A stretch of 56,386 nucleotides of DNA from an uncultured Clostridia bacterium (GTDB lineage: Bacteria; Bacillota; Clostridia; Oscillospirales; Acutalibacteraceae), in the NCBI GenBank assembly GCA_946499275.1, contig CAMMRL010000012.1, positions 1 through 56,386 of the forward strand. The letters are read 5' to 3'. Shown here one piece after another: positions 26,015-33,499 of this stretch; the stretch's first letter is position 1; each line of letters opens with the position of its first letter. The notes under the pieces are model-generated. The model did no database searches, had not been told where the DNA came from, and was given only the letters and a program-made list of their open reading frames with translations. The position numbers were made by a program, and so were the translations under genes.

Positions 26015-27334
26015 ATGGTGCGAATTATGGCATATGAAGGACATACAAACATTTGGTGGCGCTCAGCGGTCCTCAACGAATACGCCGATCTGATGGTGGA
26101 ATATCAGGCGACAGGTGTGAAGGAGGTCATGGACGAGATCGACACACAGTTGGAAAACGCCATTCAAAAGATTCTGGCGCTTCCGCAGGACGCGGCGCTC
26201 CGGAAAAACGAGCCGGACGATCTGGAAGAGATCCGCGCCCTCCGACCGGAAGGGAAACGCCGGTTTGTCGACGGACTTCCCGCTGGGTACGAGGATCGGC
26301 TTGCCGGCGCGTTCCTGGGACGGCTTGCCGGCTGTCTGCTGGGTTCGATTGTCGAAGGATATCCTATTGAGGATATGCAGAGACTGGCGAAAGCAAACGG
26401 CGATGCGTTCCCGCCGGTGGATTACTGGACCAAGGCGCCCGGAACACCCGGCGCACTCCGTTACTGGAAGAGTCCGATCGAGGACTATACACGCGGACAG
26501 ATGGCGTTTGTACCGGTGGACGACGACATTATGTATACGCTGGAAGGCCTGCTGATTATGGAGGAATACGGACGGGATTTTACCACCGTGGATGTGGGGG
26601 AGAGCTGGCTGAAATACATCCCCTACGGCTATACGGCGGAGGACGCGGCGCTGCGCAATCTGAAAAGCGGACTCAAAGGGGCGGCGGCGGCCCTCGACCA
26701 TAACCCCTATTTGCAGTTGATCGGGGCGGACATCCGATCCGACCCGTGGGCGTATATGGCACCGGGACATCCGGAAAAAGCGGCGGAGTTCGCCTATCGG
26801 GACGCGATGCTGACTCATCGCCGCAACGGGGTATATGGCGCAATGTATTTTGCAGCAGCGGAATCCATTGCCTTCTGCGTGGATGACCCCATGGAGGCGC
26901 TGCGGTTGGCGGTGGCGGAAATTCCGCGGGATTGTCTACTGGCCCGATCATTGCGCTGGGCATTTGCGGAATGCAAAAATATCCACACCTATCAGGAAGC
27001 ACGCGACGCGGTGGACCGGCGGTTCCCGAACATGCCGATCGCCCACACGCTGAACAACGCCTGCCTGACCGTATTCGGCATCCATCTCGGTGGCGTTGAT
27101 TTCACCAAAGTGATCTCCAATACTGTGGCGATGGGGCTGGATAACGATTGTACGGCGGCGACCGCCGGCAGTATCGTGGGCGCAGTGATCGGGAAGAATC
27201 GTCTGCCGGGGCACTGGTACGCCCCCTTCCATAATCGAATCTGTTCCTATTTGAACGGTATCGAAGAATTTGCGATCGACGATACGCTGGCCCGTTTTAA
27301 AAAGCAGGCTCTTCAGGTGGTCGAAGACCGGTAA
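26015..27334 (+). CDS. ADP-ribosylglycohydrolase-family protein
   Basis: A 439-residue cytoplasmic protein. An N-terminal helical part of about 85 residues precedes the family domain. Its opening LAGAFLGRLAGCLLGSIVEGYP and the metal-binding sites VDDDIMYTLEGLL (about residue 167) and LDNDCTAATAGSIVGAVIG (about 374) match the dinuclear magnesium centre of ADP-ribosylglycohydrolases. In true ADP-ribose hydrolases the first motif is usually TDDT; here it is VDDD, so the substrate may differ, perhaps another glycosidic bond. AAAGGA lies five bases before ATG 26015; ATG 26027 is possible. The metabolic context suggests a sugar substrate rather than protein ADP-ribosylation, but that is inference. 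Confidence 0.82.
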   Translation: MVRIMAYEGHTNIWWRSAVLNEYADLMVEYQATGVKEVMDEIDTQLENAIQKILALPQDAALRKNEPDDLEEIRALRPEGKRRFVDGLPAGYEDRLAGAFLGRLAGCLLGSIVEGYPIEDMQRLAKANGDAFPPVDYWTKAPGTPGALRYWKSPIEDYTRGQMAFVPVDDDIMYTLEGLLIMEEYGRDFTTVDVGESWLKYIPYGYTAEDAALRNLKSGLKGAAAALDHNPYLQLIGADIRSDPWAYMAPGHPEKAAEFAYRDAMLTHRRNGVYGAMYFAAAESIAFCVDDPMEALRLAVAEIPRDCLLARSLRWAFAECKNIHTYQEARDAVDRRFPNMPIAHTLNNACLTVFGIHLGGVDFTKVISNTVAMGLDNDCTAATAGSIVGAVIGKNRLPGHWYAPFHNRICSYLNGIEEFAIDDTLARFKKQALQVVEDR

Positions 27335-27395
27335 CCCTTTCATCTAAATCTGTGATGCGTAAACACGCATCCGCTAATAGGCAGGGAATGAGTAA

Positions 27396-28448
27396 ATGTA
27401 TAGTAAAATAAACGCGGATTGCGCAATTAAACCGATTAAAGGCAGCTGGTTTTCCATCTACTGGTATGACCGCCGTCACTATTACTGGAACGATGCGTGT
27501 ATCCATTACACGGACGCCCAGTGGAACGCACTGATTAAAGATATGGCCGATCTGGGCATGGAGTATCTTGTGATGTGCAACGTAGCTTCGAATGGCTATG
27601 CCGTCTATGATTCCATGGTGCTGCCGAAGTATCCGATGGTGTCGTCCGATCCGTTGGAAGCGGTTATGAAGGCCTGCGATCAGTATGGTATCAAGGTGTT
27701 CCTAAACAACGATTACTATCTGGATAAAAACTACTTCAGTATCCAGGAGATGTTTACTCCGGAATCCCTGCGCGGACGCTATACGATGCTGGAGGAAGTA
27801 GCGGAGAAATACAGCAGTCACTCTAGTTTTTATGGTTGGTACTGGGCATGGGAATCTCATCTAGACCCCTATTTCCCGGAGCATTTCATGAAGTATATCA
27901 ATGATAGTACAAAACGAGCCAGAGCCCTTACTCCCGGGGCGAAATTTTTGACCGCGCCCTACGGTACCCGTCTTGCCACCAATGACGCGACGTTTGTTCG
28001 GCAAGTTGACCAACTGGATGTGGATATTATCGCTTATCAGGATACGATAGGTTGCTACGCCATGGATGTCGAGCAGAGCGCGCGGTCGTTTGAGACACTG
28101 CGCAAAGTGCATGATCAGGTATCCCAAAGAAAGCTATGGGCCGACGTAGAAACCTTTACCTGGGAAGGAAAAGACAATGTGGCGGAAACGCCGCTGATAC
28201 CGGCGGAATTCAGCCGTCTCAAAGCCCAACTCGCGGCCGTATCGCCGTATGTGGATGAAATCCTGGTGTTTATTTTTGAAGGGCTTTTCAGCAATCCCAA
28301 CAGCATTGCCTATACCGGATATGAAAAGGCCGCGGATTACTATAACCAATATGTTTCCTGGCTGAAGGAAAACCATCCAGGAATGATAGCTGATCCGGTC
28401 CGCTCTTCCCTTTCACAGCCGGTGCCGATGCCTGTGGCAAATCGATAA
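27396..28448 (+). CDS. DUF4434-family protein without export signal
   Basis: A 350-residue, apparently cytoplasmic member of the DUF4434 family. It lacks the lipoprotein leader and the FN3 domain of the two relatives upstream, and is mostly the barrel domain. The two proposed catalytic glutamates are kept: E153 in GWYWAWESH and E252 in LWADVETF. The family start motif is KGSWFSIYWYDRRHYYWNDA. With the SGNH hydrolase and the ADP-ribosylglycohydrolase it would form an intracellular set acting on the imported compound; that is inference. A strong terminator follows. Confidence 0.8.
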   Translation: MYSKINADCAIKPIKGSWFSIYWYDRRHYYWNDACIHYTDAQWNALIKDMADLGMEYLVMCNVASNGYAVYDSMVLPKYPMVSSDPLEAVMKACDQYGIKVFLNNDYYLDKNYFSIQEMFTPESLRGRYTMLEEVAEKYSSHSSFYGWYWAWESHLDPYFPEHFMKYINDSTKRARALTPGAKFLTAPYGTRLATNDATFVRQVDQLDVDIIAYQDTIGCYAMDVEQSARSFETLRKVHDQVSQRKLWADVETFTWEGKDNVAETPLIPAEFSRLKAQLAAVSPYVDEILVFIFEGLFSNPNSIAYTGYEKAADYYNQYVSWLKENHPGMIADPVRSSLSQPVPMPVANR

Positions 28449-28468
28449 TAATTCTCTCTACATTATCA

Positions 28469-28510
28469 AACCCCGCCCATGAGCCCCATATCCGGCTCCT
28501 GAGCGGGGTT
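28469..28510 (+). terminator. Rho-independent terminator closing the surface/transport locus
   Basis: A 17-bp stem with two mismatches (28469-28485 and 28494-28510; AACCCCGC pairing with GCGGGGTT), followed by TTTATT. Confidence 0.85.
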
Positions 28511-28544
28511 TTATTGGAAGGGGATATCTCGCACTTCTTAGAGC

Positions 28545-28760
28545 TTGATGTTTTCGCCAGCGCCAGCCAACAAACAGCATGATGGCATTGAAATCCTAAA
28601 CCAGTACAATGCGGAAATCAGGGGAATCTACAATTACTATCGTATCGCGGACAACGCCAGCACGCTGGGAGACTTCTACTATATGATGAAATTCAGCCTG
28701 TTTAAGACCTTTGTCGCCAAATACAAAACGCGTATTAGCCGGATTCAAGTACGGGTATAA
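28545..28760 (+). pseudogene. C-terminal remnant of a group II intron reverse transcriptase/maturase
   Basis: About 70 codons encode EIRGIYNYYRIADNASTLGDF and SLFKTFVAKYKTRISRI, the maturase-specific (domain X) C-terminal part of LtrA-like intron proteins. The palm and finger domains with YADD are absent, and the sequence is cut off on the left within 40 bases of the terminator. No intron domain V hairpin is visible after it. It is therefore a fragment left by deletion of a retroelement. Confidence 0.75.
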
Positions 28761-28801
28761 ACGTTCCGTCGTGAAGCGCCCGAGCAAAAGCGGAAAAAAC
28801 C

Positions 28802-29517
28802 ATGTCCGGAAAGGCAAAGCTGGCTAGCTTCTCATACGGCTGTGGTGAAAAGTACGATTTGGCAGAAGGAAACGACATCACAAACTACCTGTCTTCGAAG
28901 CTGGCCTTTTGGTTACACCGGAGATGGAAATCCTGTTTATGTGGCGATATGAGCAAAAGCGGCTGATGCAGTATCGCAAACGCACAGCTGTCGTCAAGGG
29001 CCGGGGCGATATGATTGTCCTGATCGGCGAAAGCGGCAGTACCCGCAGCGTGACCGGCTGGGTGAAAGCATTGGCTTTGGCACTTCTGGATATTGCTTCA
29101 AAAGACCGGCGGAAGTTTGCATTAGTACATTTTGTGCCGGCGGACAGGATCAAAACAGACCTGTTTGAGCCAGAACACTACAAACCAGAGGATATGTTAA
29201 AAACAGCAGAACAGTTTTTCGGCGGCAGGACAAATTTTGTCTCCGCTGAAAGAGACGATGCGGCTGATGGAAAGCGTCTATGAAAACGCCGATATTACCA
29301 TCATCACGGGCGGAGAATGTGGGCTGTCAAAAGCTTCTACGGAAGAATTCCGTAAAAAAGCGGCCGCTTACCAAGCGGCCGTGACTGGTATTCTTTTGGA
29401 CAAAGAGGCGGTCCCTGCGGCCAGTCGCTGGAACCGTTCTGTGACAAGCTCTATCATTCAAAGGGCCTTGCCGAGGATGAAATCGCCGTGCAGATCCTGA
29501 ACAGCAACGCTCCGTGA
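28802..29517 (+). pseudogene. VWA-domain protein pseudogene with several frameshifts
   Basis: Three reading frames must be joined. The first piece (from ATG 28802) ends YLSSKLAF. A second frame from about 28905 gives LVTPEMEILFMWRYEQKRLMQY and IVLIGESGSTRS. A third, from about 29237, gives SPLKETMRLMESVYENADITIITGGECGLS, and a last shift gives SLEPFCDKLYHSKGLAEDEIAVQIL to the stop at 29515-29517. The order matches bacterial VWA proteins that work with MoxR-type AAA ATPases. The metal site normally reads DTSGSM and here is GESGST, with bases apparently lost. No partner ATPase remains nearby. Non-functional. Confidence 0.75.
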
Positions 29518-29640
29518 ACCGCAATTTACAAAAAGGGAGCCGAATGGAGTATGGATAAAAAGAATGGATGGAATTGGCCGAAAAAGCGATGAAGCGTACA
29601 ACATCCTATTGCGATAATCAGGAGTGCGGTATAGCTGACA

Positions 29641-30150
29641 GTGAAAACTTCCAAGTGGCATATATCTTTGACAAAGGGAGATACACCACAAGATGCAGTC
29701 GCCTGTGCGGCGCATGAGGATGAAATCATCTATTTCCGTTCGTTGATTGATGACGAAAACGCTTTTGAAGGCTATGAGGTTCTGTTTTGGCTTGGAACCG
29801 ATTTATTTGATTGGCTGGAGGAAGGGTATCAACTGGCTGAAATGTCGCTGGAGCATCATTGCTATGTGTGGCAGGGTCTTGAAAGCGACCGAGATGATTA
29901 TGAAACACAAGATGGTATACAGTTGTATTTGGATTACTGCAAACATAACGGTATTACACAAGAACTGCTTGCAAGAGAAACCGGCTACGACGGTATGGAC
30001 ATCATGACCTTTTATGGCGGAAAAGACGAGGAAGGAGAGCAGACGAACCGGCTCGGTGAGATATTCGGGCCGTCCTATTTAAAAAGCCAAAAGGAAAGGC
30101 ATCCATGTGGAGCCTTTCCTTTTGGCTTTTTTGTCCGAATGCCGGTTTAA
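29641..30150 (+). CDS. Hypothetical acidic protein of unknown function
   Basis: A 169-residue protein beginning at GTG 29641. I do not recognise the family. It is acidic and rich in aromatic residues (EVLFWLGTDLFDWLEEGYQLAEM, GIQLYLDYCKHNGITQELL) and has no signal peptide or membrane helix. The start is poorly supported because the nearest purine-rich site lies about 16 bases upstream, and an in-frame stop precedes it, so the gene may be truncated at its 5' end. Its last 23 codons run through a perfect terminator hairpin, which suggests that the original stop was lost or that the C-terminus is not natural. It lies among pseudogenes. Confidence 0.5.
   Translation: MKTSKWHISLTKGDTPQDAVACAAHEDEIIYFRSLIDDENAFEGYEVLFWLGTDLFDWLEEGYQLAEMSLEHHCYVWQGLESDRDDYETQDGIQLYLDYCKHNGITQELLARETGYDGMDIMTFYGGKDEEGEQTNRLGEIFGPSYLKSQKERHPCGAFPFGFFVRMPV
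30081..30131 (+). terminator. Perfect 20-bp terminator stem
   Basis: Arms 30081-30100 and 30112-30131 are perfectly complementary around an 11-base loop, with A's on the left and T's on the right. It can act on both strands, serving the hypothetical gene and the convergent gene at 30155-30514. Confidence 0.85.
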
Positions 30151-30154
30151 ACGC

Positions 30155-30514
30155 CTATGCCAGCATATCGCCCTTTTTTTCAAGAATCGCTTCCACGATC
30201 GCACAAGCAGGGCAATCGCAATACGCTGCGCCGGCCGCTTTGATTTCTTTTGCATGGGTGACGATGCCGGCCGCGGTATCTGCGCCGAAATACGTTTTCC
30301 CCTGTTCCGACTGGGCGAAGCCGATCAGATTATCAATCGGCATGATATCCGCTTCCAGCTCGTCGATATACCGCCGGGTTTCTGCTTTTTCCTCGGCGGT
30401 TCCCACCGCATCCAGCCAACGCTGAGCGGCTTCTTTGGTCTCTTTGCTGCAGGTTGACGCATTGATTAAGTCCCGCGTTTTTCCCATGATATCGTTTAGT
30501 ATAGCTTTATCCAT
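30155..30514 (-). CDS. Small conserved protein with CxCPxC motif
   Basis: A 119-residue soluble protein, mostly helical by composition (KETKEAAQRWLDAVGTAEEKAETRRYIDELEADI), ending with AYCDCPACAIVEAILEKKG. The three cysteines may bind metal. Close relatives occur in many gut Clostridia and are often labelled as Hsp90 chaperones in databases, to my recollection. Nothing here resembles Hsp90 (no ATPase motifs, far too short), so I leave the function open. A good promoter lies just upstream and the terminator at 30081-30131 just downstream, so it is a single-gene unit. It appears intact, unlike its neighbours. Confidence 0.75.
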   Translation of the reverse strand: MDKAILNDIMGKTRDLINASTCSKETKEAAQRWLDAVGTAEEKAETRRYIDELEADIMPIDNLIGFAQSEQGKTYFGADTAAGIVTHAKEIKAAGAAYCDCPACAIVEAILEKKGDMLA

Positions 30515-30547
30515 CCGACATACCTGCTTTCTACAAAAGTTAAAATT

Positions 30548-30576
30548 ATTCTACCATAGTTTAACAAACAATACAA
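30548..30576 (-). promoter_or_regulatory. Promoter of the small CxCPxC protein gene
   Basis: On the minus strand TTGTAT (30576-30571), a 17-base spacer and TAGAAT (30553-30548), about 35 bases before the start codon. Confidence 0.6.
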
Positions 30577-30663
30577 GACGGGAGACCGGGAGGGGCCATA
30601 GACAGCGTTTTTTCGTAAGGCGGATGCGGCATAATTATCGGTGTTATCCAGTATGCTGTTTCC

Positions 30664-31364
30664 TCAAAAATGGTTTTCCCCTTTTGCCAACATATCCACC
30701 ACATGGTTTGCAAATTCGGTATAGTCCAAACTGCTGTTCTGGCTTTCTCGTTCAATGGCCGAGTGGAAAAAGGCCCATACGGCTTCGGAAACCATGCCGA
30801 CATATTTCATCTGTTGCAAGGTGTTCCACATCTCCATGTCAAAATAGCGGAAGTATTCCGTCAAAATCCACGTTTCCTCTTCCACGGTGCTATGTTCCAG
30901 ATATGGTATACGCGCCAGATCGAAATAAGCATCGCCGTAGCCGCAGAGCTCCCAGTCGACGATATTTATTATTTTTCCATTGTACAGCAAATTGTTTTTC
31001 CATACGTCGTTGTGACAAAACACATGGCTGTACTTTTTGTCAAAGCTCCGCTGGTAACGAATCCTTTCCACCCGGTCGATGATTTGCCCGAATTCCGGCG
31101 GCAACGGCACCTTGAATTCCCGTATCCATTTTTGTAAACCGCTGGGGAAATTCCCAGCCTACCGGCCGCTTTACAAGTCTCTTCCTCCAAGCGGCGGTCG
31201 AGTCCCAGATAATCCCCCTGCGTGCTGTGAATACGCAGGTAGTACTCTCGGTTCGCATCCGACACCCGATACGATTGATTTACCAGGCCGCCCTCCAGTT
31301 GCCGGAAGGAGACGTCCTTGTTTTGAAACAGCGCTTCCTTCTGCAGAATTTCCCTGACCGTCAT
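30664..31364 (-). pseudogene. Phosphotransferase (choline/aminoglycoside kinase-like) pseudogene
   Basis: The first part (from ATG 31364, with GGGGAAA upstream) encodes the N-lobe: FRQLEGGLVNQSYRV, YYLRIHSTQG and EEETCKAAGRLGISPAVYKNGYG. The frame then breaks near 31115. The C-lobe is in another frame from about 31110: SHVFCHNDVWKNNLLYNG (HxDxxxxN catalytic loop) and IVDWELCGYGDAYFDLARI (metal-binding aspartate region). The segment that should join them (about 40-50 residues of hinge) is largely missing, so there is a deletion as well as a shift. Relatives are LicA-like choline kinases and APH-family enzymes. Inactive as it stands. Confidence 0.75.
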
Positions 31365-31426
31365 TTGTATTTCCCCCATCGCTTGCGGTGCTTATAGTAC
31401 AAGTTCCCGTGACTACGCGTTTGAAT

Positions 31427-31458
31427 AAAAACCGTCGATATTTCCATCGACGGTTTTT
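31427..31458. terminator. Bidirectional terminator
   Basis: A perfect 13-bp stem (31427-31439 and 31446-31458), AAAAACCGTCGAT against ATCGACGGTTTTT, with a six-base loop. It would stop minus-strand transcripts from the GIY-YIG gene before the kinase pseudogene. The rest of 31365-31520 shows nothing else. Confidence 0.8.
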
Positions 31459-31520
31459 CGGCGATTCCAGTGAAATATAGGATTTCGCAACGTACGTATA
31501 CCGCTAAACGATGCCAATCA

Positions 31521-32372
31521 TCATAATTGTTCCAGCTCTTTCAGTGTCTTTCCGTTATGTTTCCATCGAATAGGCCCTGCCGCATTTCCACCGCAAATGA
31601 TCACAGCAGCGCTGCTGGGACTGTCGCAAGGAATGTCTTTGACGACAACAAGTTCCCCCTCGTTTTGACTATCCACTATGGCGCCGTCGTGTTCCAAAGA
31701 GGCCCGGAACCGTTTAATACCTGCGCTGGCGGAATTGCGGAAACTCTTCGAGGCCGTCGAACCGGCGAGCAACACATATTTCCCATTTCGGATAACCATT
31801 TTCCCAAGGTATCCTTTTACCTTGTATTCGTAGATTATTTCGTCTTCCTTTGGAGGTTCGGAACGGTAAGACAGCGGATCAAAAAAGGGAAGGTTCAACA
31901 CATGAACCAGCAATTCGATGGATTCCAAAAACTGTTGTACTTCCGCCTTATCCACCTCGGAAATCGTAGGTTCCGTTGAAGCGTTGACGTTGTCCAAATT
32001 TACCCGTTTTGCTTCTTTCGCTAAATCAATCAGCTTCGATTCCAGATATTTTATCTGCGTTTTCGTCAGGTATTCGTCTTTTGATGTGAAAACAAAAGCC
32101 TCCGTCCAAAAATCTTTGTTAACCCCATGGCTCTTCAAACGGTCCGATACAGGGTCCCCTTCCCCGATATACAGTATGGGCTTGGAATTCTCGTCGATCG
32201 GATTCCCGTATATCATATAAACGCCAGGACGGGAAGATTCATCGCGCTCTAAAAAATCTTTGAGCAGCGGACGGGGAAATACGGTGGCTTTGATGGTCAT
32301 ATTGGATATTTCCAATGTTTTCAAGCCGTCCGGGTTATCGTTCACTAAAAAGGTTCTTATCAGGCGTCCCAT
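31521..32372 (-). CDS. GIY-YIG nuclease-family protein with C-terminal DUF4357
   Basis: A 283-residue protein. Residues about 45-125 form a GIY-YIG-like fold: PGVYMIYG and ILYIGEGDPVSDRLKSH carry the two motif halves (GVY and YIG), followed by WTEAFVFTSKDEYLTKTQIKYLES with the Glu expected for metal binding. The C-terminal part (about 190-283) fits DUF4357: GKYVLLAGSTASKS ... SAGIKRFRASLEHDG. Such proteins occur near restriction and defence genes; no methylase or other restriction gene is present here, so the role is open. Start ATG 32372 is six bases after GAGGGA. It is intact, though set among pseudogenes. Confidence 0.8.
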   Translation of the reverse strand: MGRLIRTFLVNDNPDGLKTLEISNMTIKATVFPRPLLKDFLERDESSRPGVYMIYGNPIDENSKPILYIGEGDPVSDRLKSHGVNKDFWTEAFVFTSKDEYLTKTQIKYLESKLIDLAKEAKRVNLDNVNASTEPTISEVDKAEVQQFLESIELLVHVLNLPFFDPLSYRSEPPKEDEIIYEYKVKGYLGKMVIRNGKYVLLAGSTASKSFRNSASAGIKRFRASLEHDGAIVDSQNEGELVVVKDIPCDSPSSAAVIICGGNAAGPIRWKHNGKTLKELEQL

Positions 32373-32532
32373 CGGCATTCCCTCTTTTCTGCGTCCGTGA
32401 CTTTATAATGTTCTGGAATATTTCACTTTGGTTTCCATTATAAACCAAAAGAAGAAAAAAGAAAAGGCGCATAAAGCTACATTTTCATAAAGGGGATAAA
32501 AGCCGGGCATATGGAGACCCCTTTCAAATGAA

Positions 32533-32567
32533 AACCCTGTGATATGCGGTTTGCTTATCACAGGGTT
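32533..32567 (-). terminator. Terminator downstream of the 32652-33243 pseudogene
   Basis: A perfect 12-bp stem (32533-32544 and 32556-32567; AACCCTGTGATA), followed on the minus strand by TTTTCATTT. The gap 32373-32651 holds nothing else that I can support. Confidence 0.65.
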
Positions 32568-32651
32568 GATTGGGGTGGAATTAAAGGGCGCGGAAATATC
32601 AGATGGCTATAGATAATCAGCAAGTTATAGAAATTTTTCCATATCCCTTAT

Positions 32652-33243
32652 TCAGAAGATAAAGCGCGGATTTGGAGTTTCTCTATCGCCCGCTTCTCGG
32701 AAATCATCAATCAATTTTCCATTGAAATCAAAGACATAATGCCAGCCTTCAAAGTCGCGGCAGTGGATCAATCCGTCATCAATCCAGAAATGCTTGTCCT
32801 TTGTCCGTGAAACCAGCATATCTCTGCCCGTAAAATGCCAAATTCTGTTTAGTTGAAGATCATATCGAAAAATATCACTCTCACCCCAGATGATGTATCC
32901 GCCCTCAATTGCATGGATTTCAAACAGCCCACCTATATTGTCGCACATTACAAACTGCGCGATCCTACCTGTATCCAGATCAAGGCGTAGAATAGAACTG
33001 AAAAGAATGAGGGTGTGATATGGTGCGACTCTAAAACTGCGCAGTATTCATAATCCGGGCAGAGAGTATCCAATAATGCAACAGTCAGGACACCGCCATG
33101 GCAATTCTTGATCTCAAGCACACGGGCCATGTAAAAATCTTCGGTGTGATATTTTCTGGATTATGTACAATGCTGAAGCGATGCAGATGGGGACTTGTTT
33201 CGGTGTTCATAACGATACGGAAATTTTCATTGGAAAATTCCAT
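32652..33243 (-). pseudogene. Unknown protein, broken by two frameshifts
   Basis: From ATG 33243 the first frame gives MEFSNENFRIVMNTETSPHL and continues to about 33150. A second frame gives FYMARVLEIKNCHGGVLTVALLD to about 33010. A third gives ILRLDLDTGRIAQFVMCDN and then runs to 32652, ending NPRFIF. The joined protein would be about 195 residues and the pieces follow each other with almost no loss. The later part has a propeller-like feel (IHAIEGGYIIWGESDIFRYDLQ). I do not recognise the family. Two shifts in 600 bases indicate decay. Confidence 0.65.
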
Positions 33244-33309
33244 CTTACCATCCGCTTTCTTTAAGCAGCTATTTAATTATATTATAACCGATTTTTGAAA
33301 AAAGAAAAA

Positions 33310-33336
33310 TGGGTAGACCCTGTAAGGATCTACCCA
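33310..33336 (-). terminator. Terminator of the host tRNA transcript at the attachment site
   Basis: A perfect 8-bp stem (33310-33317 and 33329-33336; TGGGTAGA), followed on the minus strand by TTTTTCTTTTTTC. It begins directly after the tRNA 3'-end copy, where a tRNA terminator should be. Confidence 0.7.
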
Positions 33337-33359
33337 TGGTCCGAGTGACAGGGGTCGAA
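33337..33359 (-). other. Prophage attachment site: copy of a tRNA 3' end
   Basis: On the minus strand these 23 bases have the exact layout of a tRNA 3' terminus: T-loop TTCGACC, T-stem half CCTGT, acceptor half CACTCGG, then ACCA. The five bases before it do not pair with the T-stem, so no complete tRNA is present. The integrase gene starts about 140 bases away. In tRNA-targeting integration one junction keeps the whole tRNA and the other only this tail; the whole tRNA should be at the far prophage end, outside the window. Confidence 0.78.
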
Positions 33360-33475
33360 ATAGCACGGGTCGGTTTTATAGGAGGTGGGAAGGTGCAAAA
33401 AAGTGAGTGATTATGCGGGGCTTTGCTGCTTACCCTTTTGCGAAATGCAGCGCAGTTTCATGGAGATTTACGAAA

Positions 33476-33497
33476 ATAACGACCAAATAACGACCAA
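33476..33497. repeat. Two tandem 11-bp repeats beside the integrase gene
   Basis: ATAACGACCAA is repeated exactly at 33476-33486 and 33487-33497, just beyond the integrase stop and about 120 bases from the attachment core. Arm-type binding sites for tyrosine integrases commonly look and sit like this. Confidence 0.6.
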
Positions 33498-33499
33498 AA

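Noticed and set aside
28545-28760. Diversity-generating retroelement or intact group II intron
   Set aside because: Only the maturase domain X end is present, with no polymerase motif, no template/variable repeat and no domain V hairpin.
30155-30514. Hsp90 chaperone
   Set aside because: No GHKL ATPase motifs and only 119 residues; the label would mislead.
33337-33359. Complete tRNA gene
   Set aside because: The bases before the T-loop do not pair with the T-stem and no anticodon or D arm can be drawn; only the 3' tail is there.
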